Shown: positions 15,612 to 25,641 of the stretch, one piece after another
How the letters are laid out: each line of letters starts with the position of its first letter
Numbering within the stretch: the stretch's first letter is position 1
NCBI GenBank assembly: GCA_026770585.1
Contig: MU646398.1
Location: 457,057 to 482,697 of the forward strand
Length of the DNA stretch: 25,641 nt
Source: Baffinella frigidus
Taxonomy: Eukaryota > Cryptophyceae > Cryptomonadales > Baffinellaceae
Reading direction: 5' to 3'
Notes under the pieces: model-generated
Seen by the model: the letters and a program-made list of their open reading frames with translations, nothing else
Database searches by the model: none
What the model was told of the DNA's origin: nothing
Position numbers and translations under genes: made by a program

Positions 15612-17815
15612 ACCCTAAAACATGAACCCGAAACCCGAAACCCGAAACCATGAAACCAAAACCCAAAACCCTAAACCCTAAACCCTAAACCCTGAACCCT
15701 AGACCCTAAAACCCTAACACCCTAAACTCTAAACCCTAAACCCCAACCCTTGACCCCACACCCTACACCCTACACCCCAAACCCTAAACCCTAAACCCTG
15801 AACCCGTAACCCTAAGCCCTAAACTCTGAACCCAAACCCTAAACCCTACAACATAAGCCCTAAACCCTAAACCATGAATTCTAAACCCTTCACCCTCCAC
15901 CATCATCCCTTGACCCTCAACCGTAATCTCAAACCGTACACCATAAACCATAAACCCTCAACCCTAAACCCTAGACACTAAACCCTAAACCCTACATCCT
16001 AAACCCCAAACCCGAAACCCTAATCCCTAAACAAAAAATATAAACCGTACACCATAAACCCGTAACCCTGAACCCTACACCCTAAACCCAGAACCCTACA
16101 CTCTAAACCCCAAACCCTCAACCCTACACCCAAAACCCTAAACCCTAAACCCAAAACCCTAAACCCTAAGCCCGTAACCCTAAGCACCAAACCATGAACC
16201 CTAAACCCTCAGCCCTACACCATAAACCCCAAACCCCAAACCCTCAACTCTAAACTCTTAACCCTACACCATCAACCCTTGACCCTCAACCATCATCTCA
16301 AACCCTACTCCCTCAACCCTAGAATATAAACAATAAACCATAAACCTTAAACTCTAAACCCTGAACCCTAAACCCTAAACCCTCAACACAAATCCAAAAC
16401 CTTAAACCCTAAACACCAAACACCAAACATCAAACACCAACCAGAAACCAAAAACCCTGAACCCTAAACCCTAAACCCCAAACCTTAAATCCTAAACCCT
16501 AAACCCTAAACCCTAAAACCTAAACCCTAAACCCTAAACCCTGAATCCTGAATCCTAAACCCTAAACCCTAAACCCTAAACCCTAAACACGGCACCCGAA
16601 ACCCTCAGCCCTATACCCTAAACCTCAAGCCCTAAACCCTAAACCCTAAGCCCTTAACAAAAAACCAAAACTCTTAACCCTTAACCATAAATCAAAAACC
16701 CTGAACCTTAAATCCTGAGCCCCAAACCCCAAATCCTAAACACTCAACAGTAAATCCTAAACCCTAAAGCCCTAAACCTTAAACCAAAAACTCCAAACCC
16801 AAAACGCTAAGCCCTAAACCTTAAACCCTAAACTCTCAGCCCCAAACCTTAAACCCTAAACATCAAACCTAAATGGCGACCCAAAACCCTGAACCCTACG
16901 CTCTAAGCCCTGAACCCTAAACACTAAACCCTCAGCCCTGAGCCCTCAACCTGCAACCCTTAAAACCTAGAACCTAAATGTAAACCCTGAACCCTGCACC
17001 CCACGCCCTAAGCAATAAACCCTAAACTCCACACCCTAAACCCTAAGGCCTGAACCCTAAACCCTTAACCTTAAACCCTGAACCCTAAACCTTCCAACCT
17101 AAAACATAAAACCTTAACGTAAAGCCCAAACACTAAACCCTAAGCCCTGACCCCTAAACTCTTAAACCTTATCTCCCCACCCTAACCCTTAAAACCCTCA
17201 ACCATAAAATCTAAAACCTTAAACACTAAACCCTAAACCCCGAAACCTGCACCCTGCCCTCTGAACCCTGAACCCTGAACCCCAAACCTTAAACCATAAA
17301 CCCTAAACCAAAAGTCCTCAACCCTGGACCGAAGCCCGAAGCGTTGAATCCTCAACCCTTACACACTAAACACTCAACACTCAGCCCTAAACCTTAAACC
17401 CTAAACCCCAAACCCTAAACTCTCAACCTTAAACTCTAAAACCTAGAACCCAAACGTAAACCCTAAGCCCCAAGCCCTAAACTCTGAGCCCTAAACCCCA
17501 AACCGCAAACCCAAACCCTGAACCCTAAACCCTAAACACTAAACTCTAAACCCTCGACCCTAAATCCCAAACCCTAAACCTCAAACCCTAAACCCCAAAC
17601 CCTAAACCCTACGCTTCAGCCCCATTAAAACTAGACCCTAAACCCTCAACCCTTAACCCTAACCCCTAAACCCTTAACCCTTAACCCTTAACCCTTAACC
17701 CTTAACCCTAAACCAAAAAACAAAAATCAAGAAGCAAAACCCCTCAACACTACACCATAAACCCTAAATCTACACCATAAACCCAAAACCCAAAACCCTG
17801 AACCCTGAACCCATC
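15606..17815. repeat. Degenerate CCCTAAA array, first section
   Basis: C-rich telomere-like units (CCCTAAA, CCCTGAA, CCCTACA, CCCAAAA, CCTTAAC) run with no unique insert larger than a few bases. It is too degenerate for an active telomere. Confidence 0.9.
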
Positions 17816-17876
17816 ACGGAGTAGGCAGCCGTCTTTCCTGTCCGCAGCCCGTTCGGTACCGTCCCTACACTGCCAA

Positions 17877-17980
17877 CCAGAACATTTCACCCAAGTCAAC
17901 TGCCCCTCAGAGCCAGAGCCTTAAGTCAATTGGGTGCTCTGGGAGCACCCTCCCAGTTGACTTACGTTGAAATATTCTGG
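17877..17980. mobile_element. Inverted-repeat element in unique segment, copy 1
   Basis: The CCAGAACATTTCA...AAGTCAACTG arm pairs with CAGTTGACTTACGTTGAAAT and the following ATTCTGG. The interior has a perfect hairpin GGGTGCTC-TGG-GAGCACCC (17932-17950). Confidence 0.65.
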
Positions 17981-19114
17981 CGAGGAGTGCACTACGCGCC
18001 GTGTCCCGGAGAAATTGCTGCACTCAACTCCCGGGATCGCAAAACCCTAAACTCCAAACCCTAAACCCTAAGGCCTGAACCTCAAACCCCAAACCTTAAA
18101 CCCTGAACCGTAAACTTTCCAACCTAAAAACTAAAACCTAAACGTAAAGCCTCAACCTAAAACACTAAACCCTGAGCCCTGACTCCCAAACTCTTAAACC
18201 TTATCTCTCCACCTGAACCCTTAAACCCTAAACCATGAACCCGAAACCATGAAACCAAAACCCTAGACCCTGAAACCTGAACCGTGCCCCCTGAACCCTA
18301 AACCATAAACCATAAACACTAAACTCTAAACCCTACACCCTGAACCCTGAACCCTAACCCCTAAACCGTAAACCCCAAACCCAAAACCTTACAACCTAAA
18401 CTCTAAACCCCACACCCTAAACCAAAAGCTTCCAGCCCTAAACCATAAACACAAAATACTAAATACTAAACCCCAAACCCCAAACCCTAGACCCTAAACC
18501 GTAAACCATAAACCATAAACCCAAAGTCATAAAACCGAAGCCCGAAGCCCGAAGCGTTAAATCCTTAACCCTTAACACTAAACACTAAACACTCTGCCCT
18601 AAACCTTAAACCCTAAACCCTAAACCCTAAACCCTCAACCTTAAACTCTAAAACCTAGAACCCAAACGTAAACCCTGAGCCCCAAGCCCTAAACTCTAAA
18701 CCCTCAACCCTAAACCCTAAACCCTAAACCCAAAACCCTAAACCCAAAACCCTAAACCCCAAACCCTAAACCCTAAACCCTAAACCCTAAACCCTAAACC
18801 CTAAATCCTTGACCCTAAATCCAAAACCCTAAACCTCAAACCCTAAACCCCAACCCCCAAACCCTACGCTTCAGCCCCATTAACCCTAGACCCTCAGCCC
18901 TCAACCCTCAACCCTAAAACCTTAACCCTTAACCCTAAACCCTAAACCAAAACTCAAAAATCAAGAACCAAAACCCCTCAACACTACACCATAAACCCTC
19001 AATCTACACCATAAACCCTAAACCCCAAACCGTAAACCCTGAACCCTGAACCCATGGAGTAGGCAGCCGTCTTTCCTGTCCGCAGCCCGTTCGGTACCGT
19101 CCCTACACTGCCAA

Positions 19115-19218
19115 CCAGAACATTTCACCCAAGTCAACTGCCCCTCAGAGCCAGAGCCTTAAGTCAATTGGGTGCTCTGGGAGCACCCTCCCAGTTGACT
19201 TAAGTTGAAATATCGTGG
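19115..19218. mobile_element. Inverted-repeat element in unique segment, copy 2
   Basis: It is nearly identical to 17877-17980, with a TTAAGTTG change and ATCGTGG at the right end. It sits in the duplicated 240-bp segment, so it probably moved with the duplication. Confidence 0.65.
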
Positions 19219-19285
19219 CGAGGAGTGCACTACGCGCCGTGTCCTGGAGAAATTGCTGCACTCAACTTCCGGGATCGCAAAAGTC

Positions 19286-19560
19286 TTGAATTTCAGGATA
19301 AAAAGATACGGAAAGTAGTGGAAGACGGTAGTCCGCAGGGCTCCTAGGACCGCGTCTCGTTTTGGAGCCCTAGGGTCTAGGGCTCCCTAGGGCTCCCAGG
19401 ACCGCAGCCTAAGGCCCCTAAGACCGCGTCTCGTGTAGAAGTTCTAACGAAGACCTCGCCAATTTGCAATTCGCACAGAGTCCCCTGTACGACTTGCACT
19501 GAAACGGGCAAGGTTTGCACCTGGACGGCAACTCAGCTCGGCTTAGTTGTCGGTTCCAAC
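19286..19560. repeat. Short GC-rich repeats, otherwise nothing seen
   Basis: GGGCTCCTAGGACCGCGTCTCGT and GGCCCCTAAGACCGCGTCTC form related units at 19339-19436, sharing the CCTAGGACC core with the MITE interiors. 19440-19560 shows no feature. Confidence 0.5.
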
Positions 19561-19870
19561 TCTAAACCCTAGACCCTGACCCCTAACTTAAGATGAGGAG
19601 GCTTAGTAGCTCGGGCGTGGTTTCTGGTACTAAGCTTAGTAGCAGAGTGGGATGTGTGGGGTGGGTGCATGGCGGGACGCGTGGGGGGTTGCATGCCCTC
19701 AGAGAAGGGCCTTCATCCCAGGGAAGGAGAAAGCCGCAGGTTGTGCAGGCGTATGGGCGGTCCCTGCCTACCCTCCTCTGAGGTAGGTGGGACGCGCAGG
19801 GGGGGGGAGTTCCAGTTTGAACTTTGGGGAGTCGAGAGAGTTTTTTGGAAGGGGTTTGGGTTTAGGGTTT
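19561..19870. other. Non-repetitive stretch with short ORFs, no gene supported
   Basis: Two plus-strand ORFs (19593-19781, 19654-19872) overlap in different frames. Neither has a recognisable motif. The stretch ends in GTTTGGGTTTAGGGTTTAG. Confidence 0.3.
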
Positions 19871-19872
19871 AG

Positions 19873-20160
19873 ACGGCCGCCGAAACCCCTCAATCCGAGA
19901 CCCCTGAACCCTGCCTGCCTGAAACCCCTGAACCCTATCTACCCTAAAACTCACAACCCTAAACTGTCGAACCATAATACTTTGAAACCCTACCTACCCT
20001 AAACCCCTACCTACCCCAAACCCGTACCTACTCTCAAGCCTAACCCCTAGAACCCTAAACTCCAAGACCCCCTAAAATCCTGAAAACCACCTAAAATGCT
20101 ACAACCCTGAACCCTTGAACCCTAAAACCCTAAAACCCTCAATTCCCCAAACCCTCAACC
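19873..20160. repeat. CCCTAAA-like array, section with CCTACC units
   Basis: Degenerate AACCCCTGAACCCTACCTACC units. The G-rich run just before it (19855-19872) faces it head to head. Confidence 0.75.
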
Positions 20161-20162
20161 AG

Positions 20163-20294
20163 ATTTTGGAGCGGAATGTTGACTGCGGGTACTGCTTTGT
20201 CTGGAACTCATGGCTGCTCGGCTCCTGGAAGGGCTCGTCTCTAAACCGATATGCCATCATCCCTTCACCCAAACTCCGTAGCCGTGTTCCCTGA
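20163..20294 (+). other. Possible coding exon inside the array
   Basis: After a CCCTCAACCAG acceptor-like site one frame stays open for 43 codons to a TGA: ILERNVDCGYCFVWNSWLLG, then SWKGSSLNRYAIIP. The Trp/Cys/Tyr content and sharp contrast with the flanking repeat suggest real coding sequence. No family was recognised, and phase does not fit the 15600 donor. Confidence 0.3.
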
Positions 20295-20849
20295 CCCTAA
20301 ACCCTGGACCCTGGACCCTGGACCCTGGACGTTTCAGGGTTTAGGGTTTAGGGACCCTGGACCCTGGACCCTGGACCCTAAACCCTAGATCCCAGGCTCT
20401 AAGCCATAAACCTCACACCCTAACCCCTAAACCCTGGACACTAAACCCTAAACCCTAAACCCTGAACCGTGAACCCTGGACACTAGAACCTGCACCTGAA
20501 GTCCGAAACCCAAACCTTAAACGCCTCAATCAAACATAGAAACCCTGGACCCTAAACCAAACCTGAAACCTAAACTCCAAGCCATTACACCCTGAACCTT
20601 AAACCCGGACCTGTACACCCTCAACCCTAATGGCTCGACGCTCAACCCTAAATCCCTGATCCTTCAACCCTAAACCCAACACCTAATCCCTTAACTCTAG
20701 ACCCTTAACCCTAAAACCCTAAAACCCCTAAAGCCCGAAACCCTGAACCCCTAAAATCCCTACCTTCATGACCCCACCCTTCCCTGCAAACTCTACCCTG
20801 AACACCCTGAACCATTAACCCTGAAGCCAAAAACCTTACCCATGAACCC
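20295..20849. repeat. CCCTGGA/CCCTAAA array
   Basis: CCCTGGA units predominate at first, with a 25-bp G-strand insert (20330-20354, CAGGGTTTAGGGTTTAGGGA), then irregular CCCTAAA variants. Confidence 0.8.
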
Positions 20850-21051
20850 TACAGGGTTATATGGGCTGTAAGAACACGGGGGCTGCGACGTCGGTCGGTG
20901 TCTGTTTTCTTAAATTAGTACCAGAGGGTTGACTAAACGCAATGTTCAGTCAACCCTCTGGTACTGAATTAAGAAAACGAGGGGCCCAAATCCGGCCTGT
21001 GTTCTTAAGTTATGGTTTCTTATAGCCCAGATACCCCTGTATCACGCCCCC
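20850..21051. mobile_element. Nested inverted-repeat element
   Basis: Outer ends TACAGGG and CCCCTGTA carry GTAAGAACAC / GTGTTCTTA. An inner pair of 31-bp arms (20904-20934 and 20948-20978) shares GTACCAGAGGGTTGACT around a 13-base loop. The ends and TTTCTTAT motif relate it to the CAGGGGTACC family. There is no ORF. Confidence 0.7.
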
Positions 21052-21200
21052 GGAGAAGGTCTCAAGTGGCGCGGGGTAAACCTCAACCCCGAACCCTCAA
21101 CCCTAAACCCTGAACCCTAAATCCTTGACCCTAAACCCTCAACTGTAAAAGACCCGGGAAGACTGCTCTCAGTCCTACGATCTAAGGAACAGGCCTTCCA
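21052..21200. repeat. Last CCCTAAA-like units before unique sequence
   Basis: Short degenerate array at 21080-21150; nothing else seen. Confidence 0.5.
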
Positions 21201-21262
21201 TAGGACCCCCCGGCGGTGATCTAATCTCGGAACATAACAGAATCTGTGGGTCAATGCAGTCA

Positions 21263-21478
21263 TCATAGCCTTGTTTTTATGCCTAAAACAGCATATGCAC
21301 CCTTATCTTCCGCGTTGGAAGCGTTAAGATCGCCACAGATTCTGGTATGTACCGAAATGAGATCGTCCTTGCTGTCGAACAGCCAAGAGGTTGCGTGTTT
21401 GGCGCACCATCTCTCAATGTTCTTGGGCAACTCATTCAAACCTCTGACTGACAACTTATGAATTGCAGATGGACGCGA
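21263..21478 (-). other. AT-richer ORF segment of unknown nature
   Basis: The minus frame contains GLNELPKNIERWCAKHATSW, LFDSKDDLISVHTRICGDLN and KGAYAVLGIKTRL before a stop. The plus strand is also open for 71 codons from 21246. Base composition is clearly less GC-rich than the surroundings. The ATG of the minus ORF lies inside the neighbouring MITE, so the natural start is unknown. It may be a transposon or gene relic. Confidence 0.3.
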
Positions 21479-21495
21479 AAGTGGCCGAGGTTCTG

Positions 21496-21620
21496 TACAT
21501 GGGTACGTCGCGCATAAGAAACCGCCGCCCCCCCTTGGGACCACCCTGGGGCCCTAGACATATGACTACTGTAGGGTCCTCTAGGGAGAGACGGTTTCTT
21601 ATGAGCGAGGTACCGCTGTA
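21496..21620. mobile_element. MITE-like element, CAGGGGTACC family, copy 3
   Basis: The left arm ACATGGGTACGTCGCGCATA is eroded; the right arm TATGAGCGAGGTACCGCTGT is good. TA flanks and a CTAG-rich interior are present. Confidence 0.7.
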
Positions 21621-21666
21621 ACGTAGGGGCGGTGCATGCTTTGGCTGGTCTTGTAATCGATCACCC

Positions 21667-22105
21667 GAGGACCCTCCACCTGGCCCGGGCCATCTACATG
21701 CACATGCAGGACCTCACGGTGGTTCTGGGGGGGTGGCGCCTTGTGAGCGAGAAACCCCTGTCAAAGGCACACCGCGGCGCACACGCCTGATTGCAAATGA
21801 ACTCTCGGATCTTGAAATGGGTTCTGGCTGCAGGCGTCAGCGGGAATGGTTGCTGGGTGTGCCCGCGGCAAACAAAGCATGCACCGTCCTAGGCCCCTAC
21901 GGTACAGCGGTACCTTGCTCACAAGAAACCGCCTCCCCCTAGGACACTACAGCAGGCCTGTGCGTAGGGCCCTCTAGTGGTCCTAGCTAGGGGAGGGGCG
22001 GTTTCTCATGAGCGAGGTACCCCTGTAGGCCTACTCCAAGGAGCAGCGGACCACCAGATCAAACTGACCACCGTTTATTCCCTTCATCAGTGGCCTTGTG
22101 AGCCT
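21667..22105. repeat. Segmental duplication, right copy, first part
   Basis: Counterpart of 4948-5350, with an extra CTTGAAATGGGTTCTGGCTG insertion near 21811. Confidence 0.8.
21903..22027. mobile_element. MITE-like element, CAGGGGTACC family, copy 4
   Basis: Same position in the duplicated block as copy 1, so it predates the duplication. Right arm TCATGAGCGAGGTACCCCTG. Confidence 0.75.
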
Positions 22106-22925
22106 AGGACCTAACCATCAGCCTGTTGCAAACAGCCTACATTTACAATGCAACTCCATTCAGCTCACGTGGGTGATTGAGCCGCGGCAGAGAGATAAAA
22201 GGCGTTTCTTGCGGATCGAAACCATCAAGGCCACCATGTATCCCTTCCGCAAAGGCCTAGGGGGTGGTTGGTGCGCAGAGGAGCAGACGCTGTGCAGTGC
22301 ACAGTGACTGGTTCTCTGACACTTGCAAATAACTTGACGGGCTTTCAGCGTCAGAGATTTGTGCTTAAAACACAGGTGTACATTTCCTCGTTGCTCTCAC
22401 ACTTGCAAACCACTCTACGGGCTTCCGCGCACGATGCTGATTTGAGAGACAACTTTATTACCACCAACACAGCCGCTATGCACCCTCACCGATGCTACTG
22501 TCGTTTGAGAGCAGCCTACGTTTGTAGTGGAGCGATACAACTCCACTCAACCGACCTACTAGTGTCGGCGCACCACCCGCGGGAGAGAGCGAAACCAAGA
22601 TGGGCACCATCTACTCCTTTCCGTGAAGGCCACTTTATAAGCCTCAGACCTAAACATCTGTAGGCGTTGCTTTTAGCTTTCACACTTGCAAACCACTCCA
22701 GGGGCTGCCAGCGGCAGCAGACACAAGGACTCCGCACAGGATTGATTTTGAGGGAGTTTTTTATTACCCACACGGCTGTGCCATGTATCGGTGAAGATAT
22801 CCTCGCAGATACACGGCACAGCCGCGGAGCCGCCGCCATCGAAGGCGGTGAGAGCACCCAAGCGTGCCGGCCCCAAAAAGAGGCGCGTAGCAAACCACGC
22901 TGCACCTCTGGCCCTCATAAGGGCG
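22106..22925. repeat. Segmental duplication, right copy, middle part
   Basis: Counterpart of 5380-5460 and 6556-7200, lacking the 5640-6550 segment of the left copy. At 22774-22823 it holds GGCTGTGCCATGTATC pairing with GATACACGGCACAGCC, an inverted repeat that is broken in the left copy. Confidence 0.75.
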
Positions 22926-24105
22926 TATGGTCTATGCTCTATGGTGTAGGGTTTGGGGTACAGACTGATTAGTTAAGGGGTCGGAGTTAGAGGCTAGGGG
23001 CTTGAGGCTGGGGGTTCAGGGTTTAGGATAGGGCACAGACTAATTAACCTACCGACGCGCTGCACACCTAGCGGTTCGGGGTTTAGGGGCTCAAGGCTAG
23101 GGTCTAGGGTCTAGGGTCTAGGGTCTAGGGTCTAGGGTTTAGGGGGCTTGGAGTCAGGGGCTATGGGGGCCAGGGGCTAGGGGCTAGGGACTGGGGACTG
23201 GGGGTTTAGGTTAGAGTTGAGGACAAATTCTAATTAACCTGCCGACACGCTGCGCTGCACACCCTAGAGGTTCGGGGTTTTGGGGCTAGGGGCTAGGGGC
23301 TATGGGGGCTATGGGGGATAGGGGCTATGGGATAGGGGCTGGGTTTCAAGGGCTGGGGTTTAGGGTTTAGGGCACAAACTAATGAATCTGGCGCAGCCGC
23401 TGCACACCTGGGGGTTAGCGGTGAGTGGTAATAAGAGGGTGGGGTTTAGGGATTGGGTTTAGGGTTTAGGGTACACACTAATTTACCTGACCCTCGCTGC
23501 ACACCTAGGGGTTCGTGGTCAGAGGTTAGGGTTTGGTGTCTACGGGTTTAGGGGTTTTAGGGTTTCGGGCACAGACTAATTTACCTGACGTCCCGCTGCA
23601 CACCTACAGGTTCGGGGTTAGAAGTTAGGGGCTAGGGGCTCGGGTTTAGGGTTTAGGCGGGTTTAGGGTTTAGGGTATAGGATAGGTTACAGAGTATAGG
23701 GTATAGGGTTTAGGGCTACGGGCTACGGGCTACGGTTTAAGAGTTCAAGGGTGTAGGGTTTAGGGCAAAGACTAATTTACCTTACGTCCCGCTGCACACC
23801 TAGGGGTTCAGGGTTAGAGGCTAGGGGCTAGGGGCTAGGGGCTAGGGCCACATCTAGGGGCTAGGGTTGAACAGTTTAAGGATATATGGTTTAGGGCATA
23901 GACTAATTTACCTGACCCTAAAGTTAGAGGTTAGTGGTTAGGATTCAGGGTTTAGAGGTTTAGGAGTTCAAGGGTTCAAGGGTTTAAGGGGCCAGCGGCT
24001 ATCTATAGGGGCTTGTAAGGGTTTAAGGGTTGAAGAGTTGAAGGGGCCAGGGGCTATATTGGGGCTTGGGGCTAGGGGCTAGGATTTAGGGAACAGACTA
24101 ATTTA
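22925..24105. repeat. TTTAGGG-like higher-order array, right copy
   Basis: Same structure as 7200-8400. GACTAATTTACCTGAC spacers occur near 23033, 23223, 23370, 23470, 23567, 23764, 23896 and 24090. GGTCTAGG and GGGGCTA subarrays differ from the left copy. Confidence 0.85.
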
Positions 24106-24107
24106 CC

Positions 24108-24147
24108 GGGGTGTCAGTTTAATCAGATTCATAATTAAACTGACATC
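24108..24147. repeat. Short hairpin element, right copy
   Basis: GGTGTCAGTTTAAT and ATTAAACTGACATCC form the arms. It occupies the same place as 8403-8443. Confidence 0.6.
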
Positions 24148-24333
24148 CCGCTACACACCAACACCTTGAGCACCCCTATCACCTGCCTCCCTGCCTGCCC
24201 ACCGCTCGTCCCTGCAACCCCACGCCCGAGTGTCAGCCACGCCGAAACCCTACACCACACGCGCAGGCAAAACACAGCCACAAGGCGCTCCTCAGTCCCT
24301 CACACCTCACGCGTAGGGTGCAGGGTTGGCAAC

Positions 24334-24401
24334 CTGGAATCTCGCGCGTGTCGTCGTGGTTTGACGCTTGCTCAGTGACGCCTCGATCACGTCCGTCCGA
24401 C
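24334..24401 (-). other. Exon-like island T, right copy
   Basis: Identical to 8713-8780 across all 68 bp, then diverges immediately after the donor GT. The acceptor-side flank is also well conserved. Confidence 0.4.
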
Positions 24402-24429
24402 CTGCCCAGCCAACACCTGTACTCCACGG

Positions 24430-24600
24430 ATTGTGGGTTTAGGGTTTAATCCTTGAGGTGCAGGGCTCAGGGTTCGGACTTTGGGGCTCGGGGTTCAGGG
24501 TGCAAGGTGCAGAGGCTTAGGGTTCAGGGTTCAAGGTGTGGGGTTGAGGTTTTATGGTTTATGGTTTATTGGAGGGGGGGGTTATGGGAGGGGGCGCACG
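24430..24600. repeat. Degenerate GGGTTCA/TTTATGG array, right copy
   Basis: Counterpart of 8800-8992, diverged in unit sequence. Confidence 0.7.
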
Positions 24601-24609
24601 CACCTAAAC

Positions 24610-24676
24610 CTGCTTCGCAGAGTCGTCGTTGCGGCGGTCTTGCTCGAAGTCGCGCGTCGCCTTGACGTCCCACCAC
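24610..24676 (-). other. Exon-like island W, right copy
   Basis: One base differs from 8993-9059, silent in the WWDVKATRDF frame. Conservation continues into the acceptor-side flank and stops at the donor GT. Confidence 0.4.
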
Positions 24677-24727
24677 CTGTCTGTCAGCACCTGTCCTCCA
24701 ACACCTGCCCTCCCTACAAATCAAAGA

Positions 24728-25641
24728 GTGGAATAGGAAAAACACGGGAATCGAAAGTGGTTAGCCGGAGGAACACGAGCCTCCGCCAGTGCAAAACTGT
24801 ACGGATTAGGATTCGGAGTTTAAGGTGTAGGGGTTATGATCAGTCAGATAAATACGGGCCTCCGCAGGTGCAAAACAGTAGGAAAACAGTAGAGAGGTTA
24901 GGGTTCAGAGTATAGGGGTTAGGGTTAGTCGGAGAAACACGGGCCTCCGCAAGTTCAAAAGGAGAAACACGAGCCTCCTCAAACAGAGTTAGGGTTTAGG
25001 GGATAGGGCATAGGGAGCAGGTTCAATTGGAGAAATACGAGCCCCCTCAAGTGCAAGGCAAAGGGTTCAGTTCAGGATGTATGGTTTGGTGTTTAGGGTG
25101 TAAAAAATAAACAACACTGAACTCTTCAATTGGTTAGTCGGAGGAACACGGGCCTCCTCAAGTTCAAGCAAAGGGTTCAGTGTTTAGGGTGTAAAAAATA
25201 AACAACACTGAACTCTTCAATTGGTTAGTCGGAGGAACACGGGCCTCCTCAAGTTCAAGCAAAGGGTTCAGTTCAGGATGTATGGTTTGGTGTTTAGGGT
25301 GTAAAAAAGAAACAACACTGAACTCTTCAATTGGTTAGTCGGAGGAACACGGGCCTCCTCAAGTTCAAAAGGGCAAACAGGAGCCTCGTCAACAGGGTTT
25401 AAGGTTTAGGGTTTAGGGTTTAGGGTTTAGGGGCTAGGGGCTAAGATCAGTCAAGTGAAAAGGAGAAACACGGCCCTGCATAAAAGGTTAGTCGGAGGAA
25501 CACGAGCCTCCACAGCTGTCAACACGCCTCTTCAAGAGCAAAGGAGAAACACGGGCCTCCTCAATTTGTAGGATATAGCGTGAAGGGGGCAGGGGCAGTC
25601 GGAGAAACACGGACTCCGCAAGTGGTTAGTCGGAGGAACAC
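24728..25641. repeat. AACACG hairpin satellite, right copy, runs off the edge
   Basis: About 14 hairpins of the family described at 9120-10735, including CGGAGAAACACGGACTCCG (about 25600). They are interleaved with TTTAGGG units instead of the 360-bp higher-order unit. Confidence 0.85.
25058..25368. repeat. Three tandem units of 110, 91 and 110 bp
   Basis: Units start with GCAAAGGGTTCAG and end with GGGCCTCCTCAAGTTCAA. The middle one lacks TTCAGGATGTATGGTTTGG. Each contains one AACACG hairpin and a GTGTTTAGGGTGTAAAAAA segment. Confidence 0.85.

Larger units (their letters stand above)
17046..19285. repeat. Tandem duplication of about 1-1.2 kb within the array
   Basis: Irregular landmarks recur in order. 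GGCCTGAACC with TTCCAACCTAAAA appears at 17046 and 18073. CTCTTAAACCTTATCTC appears at 17158 and 18190. GAAGCCCGAAGCGTT appears at about 17330 and 18545. ACGCTTCAGCCCCATTAA appears at 17611 and 18867. The unique 240-bp segment is at 17815 and 19053. Copy 2 carries extra units. Confidence 0.75.

Noticed and set aside
15606-19050. Functional chromosome end
   Set aside because: The repeat is highly degenerate and unique sequence follows on both sides.

Overview
This looks like a GC-rich eukaryotic nuclear contig, most likely from a microalga or similar protist. Three things point that way: GT-AG introns with consistent phase, several kilobases of degenerate TTTAGGG/CCCTAAA (plant/algal-type telomere) repeat, and the absence of prokaryotic gene packing. 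The species cannot be fixed from sequence alone. TTTAGGG-type telomeres occur in plants and several algal lineages, and cryptophyte, haptophyte or dinoflagellate origins all remain open. No rRNA, tRNA, CRISPR array or complete transposase was recognised.

Layout. (1) 1-3300, minus strand: a split gene whose exons read in order as the nucleotide-binding domain of an ABC transporter, probably ABCG-like. The order is Walker A side, strand after Walker A, V-R-x-T segment, signature region, Walker B/D-loop. Splice sites and phases agree from exon B to exon F, but the catalytic motifs are altered. Its introns carry telomere-like arrays, and partial exon copies that include splice sites sit beside several of them. 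(2) 3300-4900: non-coding, with two diverged copies of a dispersed repeat, a 42-bp palindrome and a long inverted repeat. (3) 4950-11225: a repeat-rich block with MITE-like inverted-repeat elements, a TTTAGGG-like higher-order array, two conserved exon-like islands and a dense array of short hairpins with an AACACG loop. (4) 11372-11926: an assembly gap ending in a run of 29 G. (5) 11956-15600: GC-rich sequence with local duplications and one plausible coding exon (15213-15611, signal peptide plus RGG segments). (6) 15601-21130: a long degenerate CCCTAAA array containing a duplicated 240-bp unique segment with an inverted-repeat element, two strand-switch points and one possible coding exon at 20163-20294. 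(7) 21200-21480: an AT-richer ORF segment. (8) 21496-25641: a second, diverged copy of block 3 in the same order and orientation, running off the right edge.

The window therefore resembles subtelomeric or telomere-repeat-invaded chromatin: few genes, a large direct segmental duplication (about 4948-10735 against 21667-25641), and several families of non-autonomous inverted-repeat elements. The most notable points are the ABC-like gene, which keeps exon structure while its ATP-binding motifs have changed; the exon-edge duplications next to intronic telomere-like arrays; short exon-like islands that stay nearly identical between otherwise diverged duplicates; and the AACACG hairpin satellite with stem variants that keep pairing. 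Functional statements about unrecognised ORFs are deliberately withheld.
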